Assembly: GCA_947177035.1 (NCBI GenBank) | Contig: CAMWSS010000012.1 | Coordinates: 1 to 61,207, forward strand | Origin: an uncultured Porphyromonadaceae bacterium | GTDB lineage: Bacteria > Bacteroidota > Bacteroidia > Bacteroidales > Muribaculaceae | DNA: 61,207 nucleotides | Direction: 5' to 3' | Shown: positions 16,808-25,567 of the stretch, one piece after another | Layout of the letters: each line of letters begins with the position of its first letter | Numbering within the stretch: the first letter of the stretch is position 1 | Program-made: the position numbers and the translations under genes | Notes under the pieces: generated by a model | What the model saw: the letters and a program-made list of their open reading frames with translations, nothing else | Databases searched by the model: none | What the model was told of the DNA's origin: nothing

Positions 16808-18049
16808 TCAGATTTTATCAAGACTCATCAACTTGCCGAGCGACGCAGTCCCGAGCAGTTTCACCAGATTTTCCTTGTCTTCCAGCAGAGTGATGCACCC
16901 GGCGCCTGTGTCCTTGTCACGATGCACATACGAAATGAACTGAATCATCTCCGGGCCAAGCTCGTCAAGCAGAGTCGGATTGTGGGTTGTGCACAAAATG
17001 TCGATATGCCGCTCGCGTCCAAGCTTCACCAGCATATCGATCAGCTCCTTGACTCTCGATGGGTGCAGTCCGTTGTCAATCTCTTCAATCACCAGCAGAC
17101 TGTATGGAGCCAGGGTGAGCAGTGCGGCCACAACGGCCACAAAGCGAAGAGTGCCGTCCGACATTCCTCTGGCATCGGCCGAGATATATGTATCGCCCGA
17201 CCCTTTCCATCCTTCTTCGCAATACAGCATGGCATCCGTGCCATATTGACCGATCTTTGCCGTCCACACTCTCCTGATATCTTTCTCAGGCAAAGGAGCT
17301 ACATATTCCGACAACTGCCTCTCCACTTCCGAACGGCGGTCATCCGGTATGGCGGCAAGCACCCCGGCAATATTCGATGCGTCATGATTCAGCGTGTCAG
17401 ACAATGCCGCATATCCGCGCATATTACTCGGGATCGGGTCAAGAATAAAGATGCGAGAAAGAGCACCGGCAACGACTTTCGCTCCGTCAAACACCTCTTT
17501 CGTCACAAATTTTGTAGACGACAGTGTGATCAGCTGCGACAATATCGAATACGCGCGGTTCATATCCACACGTTTTGCGCCTCCGCGTTTGCCAGTATAG
17601 AAATAAACAGGTATTATAGCCTTTCCGGGCTCCTCTTTATCGGTATAAAACAGTGTCTTGTTCAGTTTTTCGTCACGATACCGGTCAAGACGCTCGCTGA
17701 GCAGCTCACAGCCTTCGGCATCCTTGGTCTTGCGCAGCGAGAGCGTATAGACAAACTGCTCGCCATTGGACGGCGCCGGATTGTCTTCTATGGTCACGCT
17801 TATTGAGAAGAAGTCGCTGCCGCTTCTGAACGACCATTCCTTGCCACCACGCAGCGGCGGAACAGCTGTCGAACCTCCGATGGCTTGCGACAATGCCATA
17901 TTTCCTACACTGCGCTGCAGAAACGACAACGCATCCAGTGCATTGGATTTGCCGGCCGCATTGGTCCCGATCATGAAAGTGATGGGATCTATATATAGCT
18001 TGGCGTCAGCAAAACTTTTCCAGTTGAGAAGAGCAAGTTCTTTTATCAT
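16808..18049 (-). CDS. AAA family ATPase (AAA_21 type, SMC/ABC-like)
   Basis: A protein of 413 residues starting MIKELALLNWKSFADAKLYI, the usual opening of AAA_15/AAA_21 ATPases that resemble RecF and OLD. Walker A is GTNAAGKSN (about 28-36). A signature-like RGMSDGTLRFVAV is near 300 and Walker B is LLVIEEIDNGLHPSR (about 325-340), followed by the switch His in CTTHNPTLL. Such proteins often partner with a nuclease or toxin in phage defence (PARIS, OLD, RloA-type systems). Here the partner is the PIN-like gene five bases downstream. Function in this genome is inference. Confidence 0.82.
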   Translation of the reverse strand: MIKELALLNWKSFADAKLYIDPITFMIGTNAAGKSNALDALSFLQRSVGNMALSQAIGGSTAVPPLRGGKEWSFRSGSDFFSISVTIEDNPAPSNGEQFVYTLSLRKTKDAEGCELLSERLDRYRDEKLNKTLFYTDKEEPGKAIIPVYFYTGKRGGAKRVDMNRAYSILSQLITLSSTKFVTKEVFDGAKVVAGALSRIFILDPIPSNMRGYAALSDTLNHDASNIAGVLAAIPDDRRSEVERQLSEYVAPLPEKDIRRVWTAKIGQYGTDAMLYCEEGWKGSGDTYISADARGMSDGTLRFVAVVAALLTLAPYSLLVIEEIDNGLHPSRVKELIDMLVKLGRERHIDILCTTHNPTLLDELGPEMIQFISYVHRDKDTGAGCITLLEDKENLVKLLGTASLGKLMSLDKI

Positions 18050-18080
18050 ATTGAGAATCTGATTGAAAGCGTGTTGTTTC

Positions 18081-20237
18081 TTACAGCCCGGGGCCTATGC
18101 GGGGCGGATTGCGGCGGCGTTTGATGCGGCGCGGAAGATTGCCGAGCCAGTTGATCAGGCGGGTGAGCGGCGACGGCGACATGGCTGTTTCCGAGCTGAT
18201 CGGGTCGATAAACGACATGACGTCGCCCTCGGCGCCAAATTGTTCCGGGAAGATTATCAGCAGATTGGCACGGCTGAAATAGCGTTTGAGAAAGAGCGGC
18301 ATGTCCTGCACTTCGGGCGAATAGCTGAGAGAGTCCGGACGGGCGGAAACGACGGTGAGCAGATCGTCGTCAAGTATATGGTTGGCCATCAGCACAAAAT
18401 CGTCCCACTGCTCCATCGGGCGGAACTCATGACGCACTTCGAGTTTTTCATGCCTGAACACTCCGCCGATCAGCGGATTCATGTCGGGATGACACAGGAA
18501 TATCACCCGGCTGCCGAGCGACAGGGCCAGACGGCCGATCGAGCACACCCACTGGCGGAAACCGCTTTCATACGACGCCTTCGGGGGCACCCACACCACC
18601 AGACGGCGCAAGGTGTTGAGCGGATTGAAGCAGCGGCTGAGGATGATCTGGCGGTTGGTGCTCTGGAGAAGATGCTCGATGCGCGGACCGAAAAAAGTGT
18701 CGATCACCGACGAACGGCGGTGCATGCCCATCAACACCGTGGTGATGTCGCGTTCGTTGATCGTGTTGAGCACTCCGGTGGCTATGTTCAGGTCAAAGCG
18801 TTCGATCGGAGTCACCGGCACGTCTACTGTGGCGGCCACCCCGATGGCAAGGTCCAGGGCCGATGCGCCTGCTGCACGGGCGGCCGGCGAATTGTCATTG
18901 CGCACGTGCACGGCATAGATCCGGTCGGCCGGTCCGCGCCGGTCTATCATCATGGCCAGTTCCATCAGTTCCGACGAGGTCACCGACGAAGAGATGGCCA
19001 CCAGCGTGTTCTGCGGACCGGAAGCCGTCGGATCAGCGGCAATTTCCTCCGGTTTTTGCGACAGAAGGCGTATTTTCAGCCTGGCGGCAGCGCCCGAAGT
19101 CACAATCGGGGCAATGGCGCAGGTAACAAGAATCATCAGCACTGTGCCGTTAAGCATCGCCAGATTCATGATGCCGAAATTATAGCCGATTGTGACAACT
19201 GCCAGCGCAACTGCCGTGTGGGCCGTCGTAAGACCGAAAAGCACCATCCGGTCGTCGCGCGTCATGCCATAAAATTTCTGGGCGAGAAAAGCGGCCACCC
19301 ATTTGGTCAGAAGCGCCACTCCGAGCATATTGGCCGCCATGACCAGGGTCTCGGTCTGGACTATGACGCGCACGTTGATCATCATGCCGACGCCGATCAG
19401 GAAATAGGGAATGAACAGTGCGTTGCCGACGAACTCGATGCGGCTCATCAGAGGCGAGGTATTGGGCACGAATTTGTTCAGCACCAGACCGGCCAGGAAG
19501 GCGCCGAGCACCGATTCAAGACCGATGGCCTGCGCGAGATAAGCTGCGAAAAACACCAGCGCCAACACATAGACAAACTGCGTCACCCTGTCGTTGAAAT
19601 GACGCAGAAACGAACGCGTCAGCCACGGATAGACCAGTGTCACCGCCGCACAATAAGCCGCCAGGCGTCCCAGTAGCAGCAGAATGCCAGGCACCGAGAA
19701 TTCCCCGGTGCGCTGCACCGACAGAGCCACCGCCAGCGCCAGCAGGGCGCCGATCACGGCGACTATGGTGCCGACTATCGCGATCAGCACCGACGGACTT
19801 TTGGTGATGCCGTAGCGCGCGGTCACCGGATAGGCGATCAGCGTGTGCGAGGCATACATCGACGCGAGCAGCACGGCGGTGATGGCATCCGTGTGCAGAA
19901 GCCATATCGACGCCGCGATGCCGCCTATCAGCGGGATAAAGAAGGTGAGGGCGCCGAAAACCAGACCGCGCTTCAGATTCAGGCGCAAGTGAAACAGATC
20001 GATCTCGATGCCGGCCAGAAACATCAGATAGAGCAGGCCAACCTGACCGAAAATCTCAAAACTCGCGTCATTGTCAAGCACATGGAATCCATACGGCCCG
20101 ACACACACGCCGGCCACTATCATACCTATGATGTGGGGAATCTTAAGCCGATTCAGCAACAGCGGAGCCATCAAAATGATGGCCAGCACGATGAAGAAAA
20201 TCAGCACCGGATTGGTCACTAAAGCTGTCTCTGTCAT
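18081..20237 (-). CDS. CPA2-type cation:proton antiporter with USP-like C-terminus
   Basis: A protein of 718 residues. Residues 1 to about 400 form twelve or so membrane helices of the Na+/H+ exchanger fold, with PHIIGMIVAGVCVGPYG and GAFLAGLVLNKFVPN typical of the KefB/NapA (CPA2) family. Residues 430-700 are cytosolic, with two stretches resembling universal-stress-protein domains. It likely exchanges K+ or Na+ for protons across the inner membrane. An earlier ATG in frame (20294) lies upstream of a TAACTTTG -7 box at 20246-20253, so the start MTETALVTNP at 20237 is preferred. Confidence 0.9.
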   Translation of the reverse strand: MTETALVTNPVLIFFIVLAIILMAPLLLNRLKIPHIIGMIVAGVCVGPYGFHVLDNDASFEIFGQVGLLYLMFLAGIEIDLFHLRLNLKRGLVFGALTFFIPLIGGIAASIWLLHTDAITAVLLASMYASHTLIAYPVTARYGITKSPSVLIAIVGTIVAVIGALLALAVALSVQRTGEFSVPGILLLLGRLAAYCAAVTLVYPWLTRSFLRHFNDRVTQFVYVLALVFFAAYLAQAIGLESVLGAFLAGLVLNKFVPNTSPLMSRIEFVGNALFIPYFLIGVGMMINVRVIVQTETLVMAANMLGVALLTKWVAAFLAQKFYGMTRDDRMVLFGLTTAHTAVALAVVTIGYNFGIMNLAMLNGTVLMILVTCAIAPIVTSGAAARLKIRLLSQKPEEIAADPTASGPQNTLVAISSSVTSSELMELAMMIDRRGPADRIYAVHVRNDNSPAARAAGASALDLAIGVAATVDVPVTPIERFDLNIATGVLNTINERDITTVLMGMHRRSSVIDTFFGPRIEHLLQSTNRQIILSRCFNPLNTLRRLVVWVPPKASYESGFRQWVCSIGRLALSLGSRVIFLCHPDMNPLIGGVFRHEKLEVRHEFRPMEQWDDFVLMANHILDDDLLTVVSARPDSLSYSPEVQDMPLFLKRYFSRANLLIIFPEQFGAEGDVMSFIDPISSETAMSPSPLTRLINWLGNLPRRIKRRRNPPRIGPGL

Positions 20238-20245
20238 TTCGACTG

Positions 20246-20253
20246 CAAAGTTA
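20246..20253 (-). promoter_or_regulatory. -7 box of the antiporter gene cluster
   Basis: The minus strand reads TAACTTTG, eight bases, then ATG at 20237. This box sits inside the longest possible frame and so decides the start codon. The transcript would have a leader of only a few bases. It is the only strong promoter seen for the minus-strand series down to ispF. Confidence 0.7.
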
Positions 20254-20336
20254 CGCATTTTTCCGGAATTAACAGGTCGTTTCATAATGAACACATCGCC
20301 GCCGCGAAGCGTTTTGCTGAAAAAACGGTTTCAACT

Positions 20337-21647
20337 ATGAAATTTCTTTTCATCACCCTGGCCTTGGCGGCCGCGGCGCTCACCGCGCCGGCCCAGGCGC
20401 TCACCGACGCCCGGCGCGACTCGTTAATGCGGTCACACAAGGTCCTGACGTTCGGCGGCGAGACGGAATCAGCCACCGAGGCCCGCAACGACTCGGTGCG
20501 CCGGCTCATCGAGATGTTCTACTATGACCAGTTCCGCCACTTCTCCGACCCCGAAGCCCCCTATTTCCTGCTGATGAGCCGCGACGCCGACCTGGCAATG
20601 GGCATCGGCGGCGCTGTCCGCATGCGCGGATATTACGACTGGAACGGAGCAATGCCGTCGCCAGCGTTCACGCCGTTCCACATCTCAATGCACCCCGACC
20701 CGGCGCGGATGCGCCATTTCGCCACCACCCCGTCGGGCTGCTGCCTGTTTTTCAGGGTGCTGGGCCAGAACAAGACCCTCGGAAACTATCAGCTCTACAT
20801 CGAAGCCGGCTTCAACGGATACGACGGACGCGATCTCAAACTGAAAAAAGCCTATGCGATCGTCAATGACTTCACCGTCGGACTGGCCACGTCGACCTTC
20901 TCCGACCCGGCCGCCCAGCCTCCGGTAATCGACGCCCAGGGACCAAGCAACAAGATTTCGGGCGCCAACGTGCTGGTCAGGTGGATGCCCCGCCTCTCCG
21001 CGCGATGGATCGCGGCCCTGTCGGCCGAGACTCCGGCGTCGCTTTCAGCGTCGTTTTCGCCTGAAACCGAAGCTGTCGAAAACTGGATACCCGACGCCGC
21101 AGCCTTCCTGCAATACGAATGGGGGCCGACAGCCCACGTGCGCCTGGCGGGAATCGTCAGATCGCTGTCCTATCGCGACAAAGAGTCCCGCCGCAACCGC
21201 CACGCTGCCGGATGGGGCGTGATGCTCAGCTCGGTGGCCCACCCGCTTTCGCCGCGGCTCACAACCTATGCCTCGGTCAATTATGGCCACGGATATGCCG
21301 GCCTGGGAGGCGATCTCTCCATGGGGACATACGACCTCATCCCCTGCCCCGGATCCGACCGCCGGCTCTATGCCCCGGCATCGCTGGGCTGGTGTGCGGG
21401 AGCGCAATGGAATTTCCGCCACAATCTCTTTGCCAGCGGAGCGGTTAGCTCCACCCTGTTCATGCCCCGCCGCGGAGTGGCCGGCGACGAATACCGGCGC
21501 GGAATCACCGCCGACGTCAATCTGATCTGGAACCCGACGCCGCGCATCCAGACCGGAATCGAATTCGACTTCGCACAGCGGCTCAATTTCAGCGGCGACA
21601 GCCACAGCGCCTGCCGGATCAACCTGCTGGCCCAGTTCAGCTTCTGA
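20337..21647 (+). CDS. Outer-membrane beta-barrel protein, DcaP/porin-like
   Basis: A protein of 436 residues with a signal peptide (cleavage near APAQA, about 20), a short helical segment and then alternating strands ending in a terminal Phe (NLLAQFSF), as outer-membrane barrels do. Segments such as GIGGAVRMRGYYDWNG and IEAGFNGYDGRDLKLKKAY resemble DcaP-type porins of Bacteroidetes. It is probably a passive channel; the substrate is unknown. It is divergent from the antiporter and shares a 100-base intergenic region with it. Confidence 0.62.
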   Translation: MKFLFITLALAAAALTAPAQALTDARRDSLMRSHKVLTFGGETESATEARNDSVRRLIEMFYYDQFRHFSDPEAPYFLLMSRDADLAMGIGGAVRMRGYYDWNGAMPSPAFTPFHISMHPDPARMRHFATTPSGCCLFFRVLGQNKTLGNYQLYIEAGFNGYDGRDLKLKKAYAIVNDFTVGLATSTFSDPAAQPPVIDAQGPSNKISGANVLVRWMPRLSARWIAALSAETPASLSASFSPETEAVENWIPDAAAFLQYEWGPTAHVRLAGIVRSLSYRDKESRRNRHAAGWGVMLSSVAHPLSPRLTTYASVNYGHGYAGLGGDLSMGTYDLIPCPGSDRRLYAPASLGWCAGAQWNFRHNLFASGAVSSTLFMPRRGVAGDEYRRGITADVNLIWNPTPRIQTGIEFDFAQRLNFSGDSHSACRINLLAQFSF

Positions 21648-21675
21648 TCCATTTTCTGTTTTCAGTTTTTTTGCT

Positions 21676-21683
21676 TAACTTTG
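21676..21683 (+). promoter_or_regulatory. -7 box before the acyltransferase gene
   Basis: TAACTTTG ends five bases before a GTG codon at 21689. The longest frame would begin with a TTG at 21671, inside the promoter, so the GTG is the better start. A leader of at most one or two bases is predicted. Confidence 0.65.
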
Positions 21684-21688
21684 CGGCC

Positions 21689-22561
21689 GTGAAACCGTCG
21701 CAATCACACTCGCAATCACACTCGCATACACCGCCGCCCCCTGCCGCCGACCTCCGCGTCGACGTGGAGGCGGTGCTTCGCAGCCGCGCCCCGTCGGTGG
21801 CCAGACGGCTGCCCGGCTTCATCATACGCTCGCTCGAAAAATTCGTCTGCCAGAAGCAGATGAACGAAATGCTGGAGGCCACGGCCGGCCTGCGCGACGC
21901 CGACTTCTGCGCCGGCATCCTCGAACGCCTCGGTGTGACCTACACTATCATCGGAGCCGAAAACCTGCCCCCGGTGTCAGACCGCCGCGTGACCCTGGCG
22001 AGCAACCATCCGCTCGGCGGACTCGACGGAATCATCCTCATCGACATGGTCACCAGGCTCTATGGACCAGGCGCCCGCTTCATCGTCAACGACCTGCTGA
22101 TGGCCCTGAAGCCGCTCCACGGAGTCTTCCTCCCAATCAACAAACACGGCGCGCAAAGCCGCGCGGCGGCCGCTGCGGTCGACACCGCATTTGCCGACAA
22201 CAACCCTGTCCTGATCTTCCCCGCCGGACTCTGCTCGCGCCGCGGGGCCGACGGAGTCGTGCGCGACCTGCGCTGGAACAAGATGTTTGTGACAAAGAGC
22301 ATCGAGTCCGGACGCACCGTCATCCCGATCCGGTTCGGAGGATGCAACTCCGGATTCTTCTACAATTTCGCCAAATGGCGCGAAAGGCTCGGAATCAAAT
22401 TCAACATCGAGATGATACGCCTGCCAAAAGAACTCTTCCGCGCGGCAGGATCTTCATTCACCATAACGATCGGAAAACCCATACCGCCGTCCTCGCTGCA
22501 GGGCGGTGCGGCTGCAACTGCCTGCGCCCAGCGCATCAAAGAAACCGTTTATTCATTATAA
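21689..22561 (+). CDS. Lysophospholipid-type acyltransferase (GlsA/OlsA-like)
   Basis: A protein of about 290 residues. The acyltransferase core has SNHPLGGLDGIIL (catalytic His and Asp), FIVNDLLMALKPL and PVLIFPAGLCSR, as in PlsC-like O-acyltransferases. The next gene is a GNAT/hemolysin-type N-acyltransferase. In Bacteroides thetaiotaomicron such a pair (glsB, glsA) makes glycine lipids, the amino-acid membrane lipids, and I infer the same role here. The N-terminus is odd: a 12-bp tandem repeat (21698-21731) encodes a Ser-Gln-Ser-His stretch followed by four prolines. The start is uncertain. Confidence 0.78.
   Translation: MKPSQSHSQSHSHTPPPPAADLRVDVEAVLRSRAPSVARRLPGFIIRSLEKFVCQKQMNEMLEATAGLRDADFCAGILERLGVTYTIIGAENLPPVSDRRVTLASNHPLGGLDGIILIDMVTRLYGPGARFIVNDLLMALKPLHGVFLPINKHGAQSRAAAAAVDTAFADNNPVLIFPAGLCSRRGADGVVRDLRWNKMFVTKSIESGRTVIPIRFGGCNSGFFYNFAKWRERLGIKFNIEMIRLPKELFRAAGSSFTITIGKPIPPSSLQGGAAATACAQRIKETVYSL
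21698..21731 (+). repeat. 12-bp tandem repeat, 2.8 copies
   Basis: TCGCAATCACAC at 21698-21709 is repeated exactly at 21710-21721 and again, shortened by a deletion of two bases, at 21722-21731. It lies at the extreme 5' end of the acyltransferase gene and encodes SQSH units. Such a repeat could vary in copy number by slippage, changing the N-terminus in steps of four residues without a frameshift. Confidence 0.7.
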
Positions 22562-22568
22562 TATACCC

Positions 22569-23522
22569 GTGACTCAACCTGTTATCGACGAAACTCCAAC
22601 CGAACTCCTTGAATCTGAACTGACACCCGAAAGATTCCTGCGCCACACCAACAAAGGCGGAAACGAACTCTATGTTGTCGACGGACGCGAATGCCCGGCC
22701 ACCATGCGTGAAATCGGACGCCTGCGCGAAATCGCCTTCAGAGCCGGAGGCGGAGGCACCGGCCTGGAATGCGACATCGACGAGTTCGACACAATGTTGC
22801 CGCCATGCCGACAGCTGATCGTCTGGGACCCCGAATCACGGCGCATTCTCGGAGGATACCGCTTCATTGCCGGTGCCGACGTGCGCTTCGACGCCCCCGG
22901 AGTGCCCCGAATCGCCACCGGACACCTGTTCCGATTCTCCGAAGAGTTCCTCAGAGACTATCTGCCACACACAATCGAACTCGGACGCTCATTCGTGCGC
23001 ACCGACATGCAGGCCACCGGAGCTTCCCACGGAGGAAAGGCCATCTATGTGCTCGACAACCTCTGGGACGGCCTCGGCGCCCTCTCGGTCGAAATTCCCG
23101 ACATAAAATACCTGTTCGGCAAAGTGACAATGTATCCCGCATACATGGCCGAATGCCGCAACATGATCCTCCACTTCTTCCACCTGTGGTTCCCCGACCG
23201 CGACGGACTGGTCACCCCGACCGTGCCCCTGCAGGCCGACATCGACACCCCGGAACTGAGAGCCATGTTTGCCGGACAATCGTTCCGCGACGATTACCGC
23301 GTGCTCAACCGCGCCGTCCGCGACCACGGGCTGAACATCCCGCCGCTTGTCAACGCCTACATGAACCTGTCGCCGACAATGCGATGCTTCGGCACTGCCG
23401 TCAACCACGAATTCGGCTCGGTCGAAGAAACCGGAATCCTCGTCACCATCGACGACATCTTCGAGGAAAAGAAGCAACGCTACATCTATTCCTACTGCGA
23501 CCCCAAAACCAACCACGACTGA
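22569..23522 (+). CDS. GNAT-fold N-acyltransferase (GlsB/OlsB-like)
   Basis: A protein of 317 residues using a GTG at 22569, seven bases after the acyltransferase stop; a longer frame from 22506 would overlap that gene. Key features are REIAFRAGGGGTGLECDIDEFD, LIVWDPESRRILGGYRF and TIELGRSFVR, the conserved core of the OlsB/hemolysin-like acyl-ACP-dependent N-acyltransferases. With the preceding O-acyltransferase it probably makes N-acyl-amino-acid lipids (glycine lipids in Bacteroides). About 100 C-terminal residues extend beyond the GNAT core, as usual in Bacteroidales homologues. Confidence 0.8.
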   Translation: MTQPVIDETPTELLESELTPERFLRHTNKGGNELYVVDGRECPATMREIGRLREIAFRAGGGGTGLECDIDEFDTMLPPCRQLIVWDPESRRILGGYRFIAGADVRFDAPGVPRIATGHLFRFSEEFLRDYLPHTIELGRSFVRTDMQATGASHGGKAIYVLDNLWDGLGALSVEIPDIKYLFGKVTMYPAYMAECRNMILHFFHLWFPDRDGLVTPTVPLQADIDTPELRAMFAGQSFRDDYRVLNRAVRDHGLNIPPLVNAYMNLSPTMRCFGTAVNHEFGSVEETGILVTIDDIFEEKKQRYIYSYCDPKTNHD

Positions 23523-23524
23523 CA

Positions 23525-24301
23525 ATGAAAATATGCACTGACTTCAGGCTGACGGAGTCCCGGCACCTTTCGCCCGTCTACGGACTGCTGACGCTCCAGA
23601 GCGAAAAACCGCTGCCGGAAATCCACGCCGGCCAGTTCGCCCAGGTCAGAGCCGACGGCTCGAAGACCACCTTCCTGCGACGGCCGATATCTATCTGCTC
23701 GGCCGACCCCGAAACACGCACCATACGCCTGCTCATACGTCGCGCCGGCGACGGCACCGCCGCACTCCTCGACACCCCCGTCGGACACCTTATTAATATA
23801 ATGCTCCCGCTCGGACGCCCGTTCGACATCCCGGCCACCGACAGCGCCACAGACCGGCCCCTGCTCATCGGAGGCGGAGTCGGAGTCGCCCCGCTCCTGT
23901 TTCTGGGACGCGAAATGCGCCAGGCCGGACTCAACCCCGAATTCCTCATCGGAGCCAGGTCAGCATCCGACCTGCTGCTGCTCGACGAGTTCAAAGCCCT
24001 CGGCGACGTCAACATCACAACCGACGACGGTTCGCTCGGCCACCGCGGCGTGGTAACCGCCCACCCCCGCCTCCAGCGACCCGTCAGCCACATCTTCTGC
24101 TGCGGACCGGCGCCGATGATGAAGGCTGTGGCAGCTGCTGCCGCCAAACTCGGTGCCTCATGCCAGGTCAGCCTCGAAAACATGATGGCATGCGGCATCG
24201 GAGCCTGCCTCTGCTGCGTCGAAAAAACCGTCCGCGGCAACGTCTGCGTATGCACCGAAGGACCTGTTTTCAACATAAATCAACTCACATGGCTCGATTA
24301 A
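23525..24301 (+). CDS. pyrK: Dihydroorotate dehydrogenase electron-transfer subunit
   Basis: A protein of 258 residues starting [13 protein letters not shown], two bases after the previous stop. PyrK carries FAD and a [2Fe-2S] cluster and passes electrons from PyrD to NAD+. The FAD site RRPISICS is near residue 55, the NAD-binding [12 protein letters not shown] near 115-125, and the cluster ligands lie in [12 protein letters not shown] (C223 onward) plus a last Cys near 240. The end overlaps the pyrD start by 13 bases. Confidence 0.95.
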   Translation: MKICTDFRLTESRHLSPVYGLLTLQSEKPLPEIHAGQFAQVRADGSKTTFLRRPISICSADPETRTIRLLIRRAGDGTAALLDTPVGHLINIMLPLGRPFDIPATDSATDRPLLIGGGVGVAPLLFLGREMRQAGLNPEFLIGARSASDLLLLDEFKALGDVNITTDDGSLGHRGVVTAHPRLQRPVSHIFCCGPAPMMKAVAAAAAKLGASCQVSLENMMACGIGACLCCVEKTVRGNVCVCTEGPVFNINQLTWLD

Positions 24302-25194
24302 GCGTCAACATTGGATCCCTCCAGCTCAAAAACCCCGTCCTGACAGCTTCCGGAACTTTCGGCTATGGCGAAGAATTCGCCGACTTCGTCGACCTCTCGC
24401 GCCTCGGCGGATTCGTCGTCAAAGGCACCACGCTGCACTCGCGCGAAGGCAACGACTACCCCCGAATGGCCGAAACCCCGTCGGGCATGCTCAACGCCGT
24501 CGGACTCCAGAACAAAGGCGTCGGATATTTCATCGACAACATATACCCCCGCATCAAAGACTGCGGTTCCGAAATAATCGTCAACGTCAGCGGAGCTTCG
24601 CCCGCCGACTATGTGGCCGTGGCCGAACGCCTCGCCCCGCTCCAGGGCATCAGAGCCATCGAGCTCAACATCTCCTGCCCCAACGTCAAGCAGGGCGGAA
24701 TGGCATTCGGAACCACATGCGCCGGAGCCGCCTCGGTCGTCTCGGCCGTGAGACGAGCATGGGAGAAGACACTCATCGTCAAACTATCGCCCAACGTCAC
24801 CGACATCGTCGAGATCGCCCGCGCAGCCGAAGATGAAGGTGCCGACTCCGTCTCGCTGATCAACACCCTCATGGGAATGGCCGTCGACGTCGAACGCCGG
24901 CGCCCCATGCTATCCACCATCACCGGAGGACTCTCCGGTCCCGCTGTCCGACCGGTGGCCGTGCGAATGGTCTGGCAAGTGGCCAAGGCCGTGAAAATCC
25001 CCGTCATCGGACTCGGCGGCATCACCTGCGGACGCGACGCACTCGAATTCCTCATGGCCGGCGCAACCGCCGTCCAGATCGGCACCGCCAACTTCCTCGA
25101 CCCCGCGGCAACGATGCGCGTCATCGACGAAATCGAAGACTACTGCACGCGCCACAAGATATCCGACATACGAGAAATCATAGGCATAATCTGA
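24289..25194 (+). CDS. pyrD: Dihydroorotate dehydrogenase, class 1B catalytic subunit
   Basis: A protein of 301 residues. PyrD oxidises dihydroorotate to orotate in pyrimidine synthesis, and with PyrK it forms the NAD-dependent class 1B enzyme. The substrate-binding [10 protein letters not shown] (about 67), the active-site Cys in [11 protein letters not shown] (C130) and the FMN-phosphate loop [19 protein letters not shown] are all present. The start MARLSVNIG at 24289 is inside pyrK, so translation is coupled. A GC-rich hairpin follows at 25200-25224. Confidence 0.97.
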   Translation: MARLSVNIGSLQLKNPVLTASGTFGYGEEFADFVDLSRLGGFVVKGTTLHSREGNDYPRMAETPSGMLNAVGLQNKGVGYFIDNIYPRIKDCGSEIIVNVSGASPADYVAVAERLAPLQGIRAIELNISCPNVKQGGMAFGTTCAGAASVVSAVRRAWEKTLIVKLSPNVTDIVEIARAAEDEGADSVSLINTLMGMAVDVERRRPMLSTITGGLSGPAVRPVAVRMVWQVAKAVKIPVIGLGGITCGRDALEFLMAGATAVQIGTANFLDPAATMRVIDEIEDYCTRHKISDIREIIGII

Positions 25195-25199
25195 CCACG

Positions 25200-25228
25200 A
25201 ACCCCGGACACACCGTCCGGGGTTTGTT
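25200..25228 (+). terminator. Terminator after pyrD
   Basis: AACCCCGGAC (25200-25209) pairs perfectly with GTCCGGGGTT (25215-25224) around a five-base loop and is followed by TGTT. The T tail is short, but the stem is strong and sits six bases after the stop codon. Confidence 0.75.
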
Positions 25229-25567
25229 ATATGGCCGGAGCCTCAGGCCCGCCGACACCTGCCGCCAACCCCGTGTCGCGCGCCCTCGTTTAACAATAAT
25301 TAACTGTATCAGTCCATATATTTCACGATTTTTCTGTAACTTTGATGCGGGAATACAACCCATTTAACACTTGTCGGTAGTATTGCCTTAACATATTTAA
25401 CTTAACGAGTACTAAAATTTAACCCTAAATAATATCCACAAAAACAACAGAGAGAAAACAGACTTCTTACCTGTCTGCCGCAGCGCCGCAGCGCCACATG
25501 CTGCCCCCGGCAGAACCTTAGACCCACGTAAAAACATCATTATCAATCACTATCATTAATCCACAGA
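25229..25567 (+). promoter_or_regulatory. Upstream region and promoter of the SusC/SusD operon
   Basis: This 339-base stretch has no gene. TAACTTTG at 25337-25344 is a consensus -7 box. With it the transcript would carry an untranslated leader of about 220 bases before the susC start, long for this genome, where most leaders are under 40. The leader contains no obvious terminator or repeat apart from a short Cys-less polypurine run (25444-25460). A long leader leaves room for post-transcriptional control, but I see no specific structure. Confidence 0.55.

Noticed and set aside
18063-19676. Plus-strand open frame of 537 codons
   Set aside because: It is antisense to the antiporter gene, is rich in His, Arg and Gln, and shows no domain; the minus strand has a clear membrane protein.
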